Assembly: GCA_035578155.1 (NCBI GenBank)
Contig: JAPWDM010000024.1
Span: 248,001 to 312,000, forward strand
Direction: 5' to 3'
Length of the DNA stretch: 64,000 nt
Source: Brachynemurus nebulosus
Lineage: Eukaryota > Arthropoda > Insecta > Neuroptera > Myrmeleontidae
Each line of letters opens with the position of its first letter. Positions within the stretch are counted from its first letter, which is position 1. The position numbers and the translations under genes were made by a program. The notes under the pieces are model-generated. The model was not told where the DNA came from. It saw only the letters and a list, made by a program, of their open reading frames with translations, and made no database searches. Positions 46,230 through 57,530 of this stretch are shown one piece after another.

Positions 46230-47008
46230 CGCTTATACTAGGTAAACGAAATGTTCTTCACCCTCTTTTAATAAATCCTGAAGATGTATTGCTACCTCCA
46301 TTCAATGGCGGATCCAACCAGTTGAAAAGGGGAAGGGGCTGCCTCTAATCCCAGGAGGAATTTTGGAGAATTTTGTGTTCTGAATGTATGTTTAACTAAA
46401 AAAAGTTACCTATTGTCGGTCAAGGGGGGGGGAGGCTACAGCTCCCACAGACACCCCCTGGATCCGCCTATGCCTCCATTGCACATCAAACTCGGACTTA
46501 TGAAAAACTTTGTCAAAGCTATGGACATTAATGGAAATGGTTTTTGTTACTTGAAACAGAAATTTCCAAATATCAGCGATGCTAAAATAAAAAAGGGTAT
46601 ATTTGCAGGGCCACAAATTAGATACCTACGGACTGATAAACTGAAGTTTGAATAAAAGCTTAATCCGATAGAAAAATCTGCTTAGACATGTTTTCGAAAT
46701 ATTGTCTATAATTTTCTTGGAAACCACAGGGCCAAAAACTATAAAGAGTTGGTTAGCAACTTCTTAACAGCTTACAAGGATATGGGATGCAATAGGTCGC
46801 CCAAAATACACCTTTTACACTCACACTTGGATTTTTCTTCTCACAATTTGGGGGCCATTAGCGACGAACACGGTGAGTGGTTCCATCAAGGAATATCTAA
46901 CATGGGAAAACGGTACCAAGGCAAGTGAAGTGAGAACATGTTAGCTGACTACTATTGGACACTCAAAGGAGATTGCACTAACGCCAAATATTCCCGAAAA
47001 TCCTGAAT
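46230..47008 (+). pseudogene. Broken gene of an uncharacterised transposon-associated protein family
   Basis: The coding trace reads GKRNVLHPLLINPEDVLLPP (about 46242-46300), is interrupted by a 170-bp MITE, and resumes PPLHIKLGLMKNFVKAMDIN through KIKKGIFAGPQIRYL to a stop near 46655. A later segment reads NHRAKNYKELVSNF, DMGCNRSPKIHLLHSHLDF, NLGAISDEHGEWFHQGIS and, past an in-frame TGA, LADYYWTLKGDC to about 47008. I recognise this as a protein family repeated many times in insect and other invertebrate genomes, usually annotated as uncharacterised and likely carried by a transposable element. Damage: MITE insertion, at least one frameshift and two or more stops. Function unknown. Confidence 0.78.
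46303..46472. mobile_element. 170-bp hAT-type MITE with perfect 8-bp target duplication
   Basis: It is flanked by the exact octamer CCTCCATT at 46295-46302 and 46473-46480. The ends CAATGGCGGATCCA (left) and TGGATCCGCCTATG (right) are inverted with one or two mismatches. Removing the element and one octamer restores continuous reading of the flanking pseudogene across the site, confirming the exact insertion. An 8-bp duplication is the hallmark of hAT elements. A G-run lies at 46424-46432. The insertion disrupts a conserved segment. Confidence 0.93.
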
Positions 47009-49485
47009 AAAATTAAAATATAAGTTATTTTCCTCCATTAGATATAATTTTTAACCATATTTAATTTAAAAAATTTTAGCTGCTGTTGCAAAAAAAACTG
47101 AGGGTGACTGAATTTTTTTAAAAACGCAGGTTAATTACAAATTAGTTGTAGATACAAAATAACCCATTCAATTTCATTTAACTTTCATTAAGGTCATTCT
47201 CGTCTATCAGTATAATTTAAGCAGTTCATATGACTTTAACTATTAGACTGTGGCATTAAAAAGATGAATTTTCTTGGATATATTGTAACAATTATTACGT
47301 GTACGATTCAAGACAGCTATCACCGTCATCACACAATTTCTAAGGATTGTTTTCCAAATTAATTTTAAAAATTTCCTCGCAAAATCTATATCAAAGTCAG
47401 TATCATCTTTTTCTAGCTCGAAACTACTCTTACATAATATATTGACGAAACTCAATACCAGACAAAGTCTTTTAGAAAATAATTACACCCGTTCACAGTG
47501 TTTTCCCATATTTCAATGCCTGTCCAACAACATAGAAAAACACAACAGCAACAAACGAAGAAAAAAAATTGATTTGAACTATGGAACTATAGGTGGTAGT
47601 TGGATGGTGGTCGTACAATAACAAATGTACCATATACACTTGGATGAATCTCTGAAATAAATACAACATGTATCTTACAGCACTAGAAGGAAGGGAACAT
47701 GCGGGAACAATACATGTTTGAATTCACATGGGACCGATATGAAAATAACAAACCGCTAGTGGTATTGTATTGTGTTCTATGTTCTATATCATAGCGGGAA
47801 AATAAATAAACGCATACAGGTATGTTTACGACACTATATCTACGGTATGTATCTACACCCTTTGCACCTATCTAACACATATGTTTGGATAAGACAATTT
47901 ATCATATTTTAATAGAATACATAATAAGTATAAGTGTAGTCAAGGAATAAAGAAAAAAATATTCCAATCACAGGATGTTGCAAAACAGCGAATTTCTGAT
48001 TACAAAAATTAGTTTATTTTGAAGCTAAAAATTAAAAATAGTAAAAGGAACCACAACTTCAATTTAAGAGCCCTCTCTAACAATATCCAACACGATATGA
48101 TACGTGAGAATAAATCATATCCACTTTCCGATACACAAAAGTATCTCAACCAATGCTCAAAACCTTATGTCTTCAGATCATTATAATATTTCTTTTATAT
48201 GGTAGTACTTGCTTTGAAGATAACGAATATAAATTTTTATCTTTTTATTACCATTATTTTTCTAGTTATAACAATTTTTAAAATCCAAAAACCGCAATTT
48301 TTGAAAATAGTTAAACACATGTAGCTCAAAAACTATTTGCCCTAGAAAGTTGAAACTGGTACCATTAACTTCAGACTTAAAAGGGCTTTAATTTGACATA
48401 TGACAACATGATAATACAATTCAACCCTTTGTCCACAATCCAAAAAACTGAATTTTATAAAAAACCCGAAATCGGAATTTTTAATTTTTTTGAAAAAAAT
48501 ATATGTTATACCTAACCTCTTAAGTAAGTTGTATACAAAGTTTCATGATGGCGTTCCAATGGTAACACACAGAAATAATTTTTAATCTGAGTTAAGATAT
48601 ATGGAAATCTGGTACATTTAGTACAGTATAATTATGTTACTAACAAGTAAAGATCGCAAGGCCGGACCTATCGATTTTGATGAAATTTGAATAAGTTGTA
48701 GAACACTAAAAAATAAGCGACGCGTATTTTTTTATTTGCGGAAAAACGGTTTGAAGGGGTGAAATCGCTCTTCAAAAATTGGGGCAAAATTTAATTTTTC
48801 AAATATTTCGAAAACGGTAAGAGATAGGAAGATATAGAGTAAATGCTTAAATTGATGATATTGCTCTTTTTTGAAGAGCTATCTATTTATTCAAATTACA
48901 CCAACAGAGGTAGTTGGGATTAAAAATTAGGGGGTTAATTTTGCGAAAGGGGGTTAAAAATTAAATATATTAAAATTTGTTTGCAGATTTCAAACGTACG
49001 TAAAAAAATCTAATCGACCTGTTTTTGTTCAATTTTTTAATACATATTAAATCTAGTGGTTAATTAGGGGGTGACTGTGTTTTTAAAAATTGTTATAACT
49101 CAAATACGAATACTCAAAAAAATATAAAACTATTTTTAGCCACATTGATTTGAAGAAACTATTCACCAAATATCATGCATTTTAAGAACATTGATGTTTA
49201 AAATTATGTTTTTATTGGTTGATTTGATATGGACTTACCCCTAAGAAATTTAAGAAAATTATTTCTTGTTATTTATTAATTGAAATCTATATAGGTACCT
49301 ATAGCACATAGAAGCAAAATACTTCGGAATTCTAAAATAACACAAACAATAAAACTGACTATTATAATTATGTAATAATTTTACTATAAGCGTATGCGAG
49401 ACATTGTCATAAAAATAAACATTTGTTTTTAATTTTTCTCGAACCCATTTACATAGGATAATATTAGTTAATTTTTATGAAATTT
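47009..49485. other. AT-rich interval with eroded repeat texture
   Basis: No gene recognised. At 47963-48005 GGATGTTGCAAAACAGCGAA and ATTTCTGATTACAAAAAT resemble the 30205 repeat end. 48280-49260 has the phrase style of insect MITE interiors (AACTCAAATACGAA, GGGGTGAAATCGC) without definable ends. Confidence 0.35.
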
Positions 49486-49489
49486 GGTG

Positions 49490-49700
49490 AAAAGTTTCGA
49501 AATTCAAAACTCTTGGACAAGTTCGTTAGCCAGACACGCGGATGCCCAGAAGTAGGTTTTTCGGGCATTTTTTGTCAACAAAATGATTTTTTTGCTAGAA
49601 ATAAGCAACTTTTCAACTTTTTTTTACACTAATTGAAAGGAGGAGGCAAATTACGTAAAAAATGTTTTTGAACCATTCCTCTAGGTTAATTACTTTTCGA
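49490..49700 (+). mobile_element. Fragment of the (TA)n-centred family
   Basis: GACAAGTTCGTTAGCCAGAC, GGATGCCCAGAAGTAGG and TTTCGGGCATTTTTTGTCAA match 4630-4690 and continue for a further ~130 diverged bases similar to 4700-4830. Neither the (TA)n nor the CGCTAAAA terminus is adjacent, so it is a truncated copy. Confidence 0.65.
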
Positions 49701-52700
49701 GAAAAACTAGGAAATACGTCGTTCTCCATTTCACTGGCATTCACAGTCTTGTTTTCTATCTCATGTTTTGCGATGCTACATTCGAACAAAAAGGCTTTAT
49801 AAGTGGCGTGTCACGACTTTTTTAATCCAATTTTTAGTTTTTATAATATACCTATTCCATTTTTTTATAGAAAAATTATCAAGAATATTTGTTTTATGTA
49901 ATATTGTTAGAATTTAGATTATGTTTACACGTTACCAAAAATTATTAAGAGTTTGCTATAAATGAATAAAAATTACGTTAAATCATACCGAAATAATAAT
50001 ATTTTTACGTAAATTTCTGCCTGATTGATAATACAGTTTTGATTAGAACGTATAAACATAGCAATCTAATCTTAAATAATTTTGCATATTAATTTTTTTT
50101 TTTGTTAAATTCATAATTTTGACATATTCTGTCATTTCGTTTTGGAAATATTACAAAATTTTAACGCGAATCATTTAAAAAGAGTTAAATTAGTAAATTA
50201 AAGACAAACATTTATATTTTTATATGTGTAATGAACATTTTACAGTTTTTCAAAAAAAAAATAAAAATTTTTATTTTACATAAGTACTTACAACAATTGT
50301 ATTAGAAAGGTAATTCAAGGGTAAATTTTTTTTATTTCTTTCACTAATTTATAATTTTCGTTTAGAATTTTATTCTTTACGAAAGAAAATCTTCGTCGTC
50401 TAATTCGTTTCGAGCCAAAATTATAGCCGCGTATATCAAATGATTATTACAATTTATCACATATTTTACTATTATAAGTGAATGAAAAATATACTAAAAA
50501 ACTGAAGTTTGTTTAATAAAAGCCATACATCTGCTCAATTTACCTTAAAAATGCCTGAAAATAAAATATTTTTCAATAATTAACGAAGAAAAGGCATAAG
50601 AGGTAATTTTTATGATATTTTTTTGAAAATTTCAAGATGAAATGATGTTTGATAGTAGGGTTACAAATAATTTTTTTTTTGTTTTGTAGAATCTGGTAAA
50701 TAGATATGGTAATAAGTACTCGCCTTGAAAAACTCAAACAAGTATTTTAAAAAAAATACCTTTTCTTAAAGAAAATATTAAAATTATGTGCAAATGTCGT
50801 CCTGATAAACTGATATATTTGTACACCTTGAGTGCTGTAGTCACAGCGAATGCATATTTTTAAAATATCCTTTTGAATTTTGTAACTCAATCATAAAAAA
50901 TAAAATCTCCGTAAAAAATGTAACTGACCTGTTTTTTCTCAATTTTCTAGCATTAAGTCTAGGGGTAGTTAACTAGAGGGGGATTGTGTCGACATTTTAA
51001 TGTAAAATATAGTAATTTTAACAGTTTTCAAAAGAAAGTTTCGATTTTAACAATAAAAAAATTTTAAAAAATGTTTTAGTTCTGCCAGGATTGCCAAAAA
51101 GGGACGGAAAGGCTTTTTTTGCAATTCCGGGACTAAAATACATGATTTAGTCCCTCATAATAGGGAGTAAAGTGCCACTTTTAGTCCCAAGGGACTAAAA
51201 AATTATTTTGCTGCCGCTTTTAAGCCAATCAGCAAACGGAATTTATAGAATGGCATCAGTCAGTAAGTTTAATTTATAGACCACAGTACTCTAATTCAAT
51301 TATTATTTAAATAGCGTTACTAGGCAATTAACTATTATTTATAAATTAATTTAAACTATAATAGTTGAAAAAATATTCCCAGACACTATTGTATGTTTCC
51401 TTCTTTTTTGTCCTTGTCGTACACTTTTCAACACTACACCAGTGTCGTTAATCAGTGGTTTTTATTTAGTTTTTTAAATATTTGACATAATAATATTTCA
51501 TCTTAAAAAAGTTAGAAAAATGATGCAATACTGTAAAGAAAAGTGAAATATGTTATTTTCAATTAGAATAAACTATTTTCGTTTGATTTTAACTGATTTG
51601 AAAATTCTAAGCAGTACATATTGATATCCACTGATTTTTGTTTTTCGAAATTATATTTTTAATAGTATTAAATATTTTGCAATGAATCCAGTCATTCAGT
51701 TATTTTATGTATATGTTTACAATTAAGTCATAATATATCATTAATGTCGTTTGTTTTCGGTTTCTTTAAGAAATATTCTTCTGTAATCAAATTACTATTG
51801 AATAAACAAAATTTACATAAAAATATAAAATAGTGTTATTAACTTATTATTTATTATTATTTCGTAACCTAATGTTCAATTAGTACCCTATGCACTATTT
51901 ATTTGTTTGACTGGAATTAGAAAAAGACAATTATCCGTTGACAAAGAAACTATCAAAATTGTCTGGTAATATTTTTTCAACTATAATTTAAATGTAGGCA
52001 AAGGATAACAGAACAGGTATGTCTTGAGGAAATTTTATTTAGAATTAATGTTTACATTTATATTTATATTATTGCAACTCGATATTTTAAATAAATCATT
52101 ATTTAAGCTGGAAGATTCATTTCCATTAAGGGTTAATTCAGAAGTCGATTTCACATCCTTTTATCCGAAAATTTGGTCTGCTATATCTTTTTTATTATTA
52201 ATTGAATTTTCAACATAGCCTTTTTCCACTGTCGAAGATTTACAACCAACCCCCCCCCCCCCATGTCGTTTGACAATGTCGATGTTTGCCCCCAAATCTG
52301 CTAATAAATAGATGCACCCATTGATTTTGACTTTTCATAAAAGAATGCTAGCGATACATCTTCGTTATAATAATTCTCCAATTTTCTTTCACTGCACCAT
52401 GTAATAAATATTTTATATTGCTCTTCATATTTTTTTATTTTTTTATTTTTTTGGTAGCCGTTCTTCTACAGCCTTATTAGCAACTATTTCTATATCAAAC
52501 TGATGGAAATTACCAATTTTTTTTTCTTATTTTCTAAAAATTTAAATCAAAAAGTAATAATTTGAAGATTTACATGCAAAATTTCTAATGCAAATGGCGT
52601 TAGTAAATAAATTTTATTGACAAAGATTGCTACGCAATTTAAATATTTTATACGTATAATATGGTTCATTTCTTCAAAGTATACTTGATTCATTCATATA

Positions 52701-52971
52701 ATATTATCATATAGTATAAACGATGTTTTAAGAATTTTTTTTTTTTTTAATTTATTTGATATTTATAACAATATTTTTGAATTGCAAAAAATAATATATA
52801 CTCCACGGGACTAAAGTGTATATTTTGATCCCTCGTGTGAATTGTTGCCCTCGGGCAACTCATATGTGTGCAACTCACATATTAGATGTTGATATATACA
52901 AACAATATTAATGTGTTAAGATTTACAGGTTTTATGGTTTTTTTTTTTTTAGTAGGATAACTTTTTATAGG
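49701..52971. other. AT-rich interval, no supported gene
   Basis: It contains direct repeats of a GGGACTAAA...TCCCTC phrase at 51128-51165 and 52807-52845, a 13-base C run at 52250-52262, and a hairpin GTTGCCC / GGGCAAC near 52843. No frames of note. Confidence 0.4.
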
Positions 52972-52973
52972 TA

Positions 52974-54327
52974 GGGGAGAGGTGTGTCAGTAGTAACAGT
53001 GGGTCAATTGTAACTTTGAAATTTGCGAGACATCTATTAATCCTATTGAGGAATATTGCGTATCATACGGTGGCTCCTGAAGTTGTGCTTTACTGACAAA
53101 ACTTACAGTTAATACCATGTGGCGGTTTTCTCTCAGCAATGCCAAATGTGTTTATATAAGCTAATCGTAAATTTTGAGATGGGTGACAATTTTTTGATTT
53201 TTGCAGTAAATACCCCATCGCTTGGAAGTAAAATGATTTTATTGGAAACACAAACAAACAAATAGTATTATCAAATAGGCAACTTCGCTTTTTTAAAGGT
53301 AGTTAAAATTTTAAGATTTTTTTTTTTTAAATTAAATAGCACTGCAACAATTGTAACAAATTTAGTAGTGTCAATTGTAACCTGTTACAACTGACATTCC
53401 AGTAGTTTTATATATCCACAATTTTTCTTTTTAGTATTTTAAATTTAAGGAACTGAGCACATAGAGCCGAGAGTGAGTATAGGGTTTTAAATAAAGTTTA
53501 CAAACTCTTACGGTTTTTCAAAATTCTAATTTTTGAGGATTAATTTTAAATTTTATGGCTAATAAAAGCTTTTTTAGTTTACATTATTTTTTTTCTGAAT
53601 AATGCTTTGTATTGTGTTAAAAATTGATGTTAAATAAAATTAAATTTCAGGTATGAATCGAATAATAAAGGTAAACGGTTTTGATTAATAATTTAAAAAA
53701 AAAAAAAAGATAAATAGCTTTCATTAATGGTTACACTTTGGAAAATCCGTTTGTTTTTTATATCGATTTTCGGTTACGGTTATCACTAGATTCAAAGCCA
53801 GCACGATTAGTTTTGCCGGTTTTGCCTATTGGATCAGTTCTTAATCTGATTCACGCTGTTTTACAAATAAAGAAAAAATGCTATATAAAACAAAAGCTAG
53901 GATAGGAACCGTATTCCATAATGCATACCTGAATATCGTTAGAAGAGTAATAGAAGGAAAAAAATCAGACCTGTTGCCAGAGACTGTGGTATTTGTCACC
54001 TTACTAACTCAATATGTAAGGAAGAATTTTGGAAACTAAATTAATTATAATAACTTACATGTAAATTCCACTAAATAATGAGTGTTACAATTTGACCTAA
54101 GCCCTGTAACAATTGATCCTCTGACGGTGACGATTGTAACATTACACTTTGGTCCACATAAATGCAGTGATTTCAGTTAAGGATCAACATAGAATATTTT
54201 TGTGTAGCTCATTCAAAACCTGAAAGATGTCCGTATCTTGTGCCAAAAATTTAATTCACTGTGACTAATAAATACAAAGTTACTAGCCTGTATATTTTTT
54301 TTTGTTACTACTGACACACCTCTCCCC
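52974..54327 (+). mobile_element. 1.35-kb pogo-like (Tc1/mariner superfamily) element, degenerate
   Basis: The ends form an exact 25-bp inverted repeat beginning GGGGAGAGGTGTGTCAGTAG, with a TA dinucleotide on each side (52972-52973 and 54328-54329), the expected target duplication of this superfamily. The interior repeats CAATTGTAAC-type phrases and includes the remains of a psq-type DNA-binding domain (53878-54040). The catalytic DDE region is absent, so the element is non-autonomous, a deletion derivative. Confidence 0.85.
53878..54040 (+). pseudogene. psq-type helix-turn-helix remnant of a pogo-like transposase
   Basis: The first frame starts at ATG 53878 and reads MLYKTKARIG then AYLNIVRRVIEGKKS, fitting the N-terminal half of the psq/CENP-B-type domain (basic YKTK start, then a helix with VRRVIEGKKS). 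After a one-base shift the adjacent frame reads RPVARDCGIC, the expected second helix, and the first frame resumes with LTQYVRKNFG. At least two frameshifts or small indels therefore break it. The context (TA target duplication, 25-bp TIR) supports a pogo-like source. The match is from family memory and moderate in strength. Confidence 0.6.
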
Positions 54328-54479
54328 TATATGTGGTGACTAGGGTTGCCACCGTCTTTTAAGAAAATAAACTAATTTTAAGATTTTGTGCAAAAAAACA
54401 AAGTACAATTAACTAAAAATACCCCTGTCGCAGCATCTGCATAACATAGCGAATTTCCAAATCTTGGGCACTGGCGGAT

Positions 54480-54761
54480 CTCATCTAAGACCTGTACCTA
54501 TTTAAAATAGTTTAGCTTTCTAAGAGTAAAAGAATTTTTAAAATCGGTTGGGTAATTAGTTTTGGTATTTTTGGGGACCCAAGAACCCGAACGAATTTTG
54601 TGCAGCATAGTTGTATCCATCTAAAATAATTTAGTTCTCTAGCAGTGAGAAATTTTTTAGCATCGGTTCGATAGCTTATTACTGGCGTTTTCGGATCTGC
54701 AAGATCCCGGTGGACCTCTTTAAAAAATCAGCTCGACCGTATATTCTAGGCGGACTTTATG

Positions 54762-54847
<86 letters not shown>

Positions 54848-56260
54848 TCAAAACCCGTTGTGTAGCATTCTACGCCCCATTTGCATCCGCAGGACAGTTG
54901 TGGATCTCAGATAACACAACCTGTACCTATCTAAAATAGTTTACCTCGGTAATAGTAAAAAAGTTTCAAAATCGGTCAGTTATTTTATTTTTGACATTTT
55001 TAGGTCCTACTGACACTTCAGACCTTACATAACGTAATCTATATGTATCTAAAATGGCTTAGCTCCCCAACAGTGAAAAAATTTTCAAAATCGGTCGGTT
55101 AGTTTATTTTTGACACTTTTGGATCCGATGGACCCTGGCAGACTTTACATAACGTAGTCTATATTTATCTAAAATAGTTTAGCTCTGTAACAGTGAAAAA
55201 ATTTTCCAAATCGGTCAGTTAGTTTATTTTTACCACTTTTGGGTCCCATGGACCCTGGCGGACCCTAAATAACGTAATGTATGTCTATCTAAATTAGCTT
55301 AGTTCGCCAACAGTGAAAAAATTTTCAAAATCGGTCGGTTAGTTTATTTTTGACACTTTTGGATCCCATGGACCCTGGCAGACCTTACATAACGTAATCT
55401 ATATTTATCTAAAATTGTTAACTCTGTAACAGTGAAAAAATTTTCAAAATCGGTCAGTTAGTTTATTTTTGACACTTTTGGGTTCTATGGACCTTGATGG
55501 ACCTTACATAACGTAATTTATATTTATCTAAAATAGTTTAGCTCTGTAACAGTGAAAAAATTTTCAAAATCGGTCAGTTAGTTTATTTTTGACACTTCTG
55601 GATCCTATGGACCCTGGCAGACCTTACATAACGGAATCTATATTTATCTAAAACAGTTTAGCTCTGTAACAGTGAAAAAATTTTAAAAATCGATCAGGCA
55701 GTTTATTTTTGACACTTTTGGGTCCTATGGACCCTGGCGAACCTTACATAACGTAATCGATATTTATCTAAAATAGTTTAGCTCTGTAACAGTGAAAAAA
55801 TTTTCAAAATCGGTCAGTTAGTTTATTTTTGACACTTTTGGGTCCTGTGGACCCTGGCGGACCTTACATAATATATTCTAAATCTATCTAAAATAGTTTA
55901 GCTCTGTAACAGTGAAGAAATTTTTAAAATTGGTCGTTTAGTTTATTTTTTGCAATTATGGGATCAGTAAATCCTGGCGAAACTCATACAAGTCTAGTAC
56001 TCTAACAGTAAGAAAAGGGTTCTAAGGATCTCATATAACTTATGGCAGTCCGTAAGCTTCTTGCGGACATCATTTAATTAATTAATACAAATACTTTAAC
56101 TTACTAACTGTGAAAAAATTTTTAAAATCGATTGGTTAATTAATTTCTGGCCTTTTTAGGTCCCGAAAACCTTGACCTCACATAAAATACCTTAAATCCA
56201 TTTGAAATGGTTTAATTATTTAACATTATTAATTATTGGTGAAAAAATTTTCAAAATCGA
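54480..56260. repeat. Tandem array of about 120-bp units, array 2
   Basis: Unit starts marked by TATCTAAAAT fall near 54928, 55046, 55166, 55286, 55406, 55525, 55645, 55765 and 55885, a spacing of 119-120 bases. Shared blocks: TAACAGTGAAAAAATTTTC, AAAATCGGTCAGTTAGTTTA, TTTTTGACACTTTTGG and TACATAACGTAATCTATA. Two more diverged units precede (54492, 54612) and one or two follow. Central units look more alike than edge units, as expected for unequal exchange. Confidence 0.93.
54764..54839. repeat. (TA)n microsatellite, about 76 bp
   Basis: TA dinucleotides between the second and third units of array 2; array 1 has no (TA)n at the corresponding position. Confidence 0.96.
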
Positions 56261-56912
56261 TTCAAAATATTTTTCCGTACATACATATGTACATTGTGCA
56301 TATTTTGTTTTGTTTCATATATTTAATAATATTATATCATAATATAATCTTCAATTTCTTGTTTACTTAAAAATTCAATAAAAAAAAAAAAAATTCTTCA
56401 TTACATTAGCTTAGAAAATCTGTTTAATTTACATTTTTTAACATGAGATAGAACCATGCTAATTATAATGCAATAAATGAGAAACAAAACTCTATACATG
56501 TATGTGTGTTATTACACATATATGTGAATAGTCTTCACTTGTTCTCACAAAATTCTTTAATAAAAAAGTGAAATATTTTTATACTTCATAAAGAACTGAG
56601 ATATAAATATAAATTACTTATTAGACTAACAAAGAAAGAATAAAAGTGAAAATTTACATTTTCTCGAAAAATACTTAAAATAGAAAGAAAATTATAAGAA
56701 TATTTTCTTCATAATTTTTTTTTTCCTTTTCAACGATGTAAAAATCGAACTGCCTTATGATAGGATCGAATGATAAAAAATGGCCAGAAAACCTACTTCT
56801 GGGCATCCGACGTGTCTGGCTAACGAACTTAGCCAAGCCAATTCAGAATCCAGTCCGCACACAAAATTTCATAAGCGTTAGACGTTTCGTTCGAGAGTTA
56901 TCGTGGGAACAC

Positions 56913-56916
<4 letters not shown>

Positions 56917-56995
<79 letters not shown>
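56917..56995. repeat. (TA)n microsatellite, about 79 bp
   Basis: TA dinucleotides separating the two conserved modules of composite copy 2. Confidence 0.96.
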
Positions 56996-56998
<3 letters not shown>

Positions 56999-57530
56999 TT
57001 TAGTGAATATGATTTTCGTATTCTAGGGACCTCAAAACAGATTTCTCCCATAGTCCCGGACTCAGATTGCGTCATGAGACCTACTGTAATAGCTGAATTT
57101 CGAGTTTTCGAAATTCGCTAAAAAGTAGGCGTTCCCACTCTTTTGGATTTTGTAGTACAAGAAAATCCTTATAAAACCGCATTTATCAGCTTACTCCCAC
57201 TTAACCACTTTTAACGAGTCAGAGTTAGATCTTACGCAATTTAATAAACAGTGCCGTTTTGGTTCTTTTAAACTCATTTAAGATATTTATTGTTAGTGAT
57301 ATTTGAATTATTTCCTTAACTAATAAATTAAATTCCGTACACTGATGATTTTGTAGATTAAAAAAAATAATTCTAAGTGGCGTCTGTATTAGACAAAATT
57401 CTGGAAAAGGGACGTAGAATCTCACTATCATTAATTATTATGTCTTGTAATATTTTGAAAAATTATTTTTTGAACTAGAATAAGTTAATAGGAGGAAATT
57501 CGCTATGTTATGCAGATGCTGAGACAGGCG

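Larger units (their letters stand above)
54422..57530. mobile_element. Composite tandem-repeat element, copy 2 (3.1 kb)
   Basis: The left end CCCCTGTCGCAGCATCTGCA and right end ...GCAGATGCTGAGACAGGCG are inverted repeats of about 40 bases (through CATAACATAGCGAATTTCC), with TA immediately outside both. Module order: terminus, ~120-bp units with an internal (TA)n (54764-54839), main array to about 56260, AT-rich spacer, GCATCCGACGTGTCTGGC module (56804), (TA)n (56917-56995), distal module ending CGAAATTCGCTAAAA (57122), then about 370 unique bases before the right terminus. No transposase. It is the cleanest copy for defining the family. Confidence 0.78.

Noticed and set aside
48640..48900. 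MITE starting near AAGGCCGGACCTATCGAT
   Set aside because: The phrase style resembles insect MITE interiors, but no inverted partner end could be located.
54480..56260. Regular array considered as a CRISPR
   Set aside because: Units are contiguous ~120-bp repeats without unique spacers, in a eukaryotic genome with transposon context.
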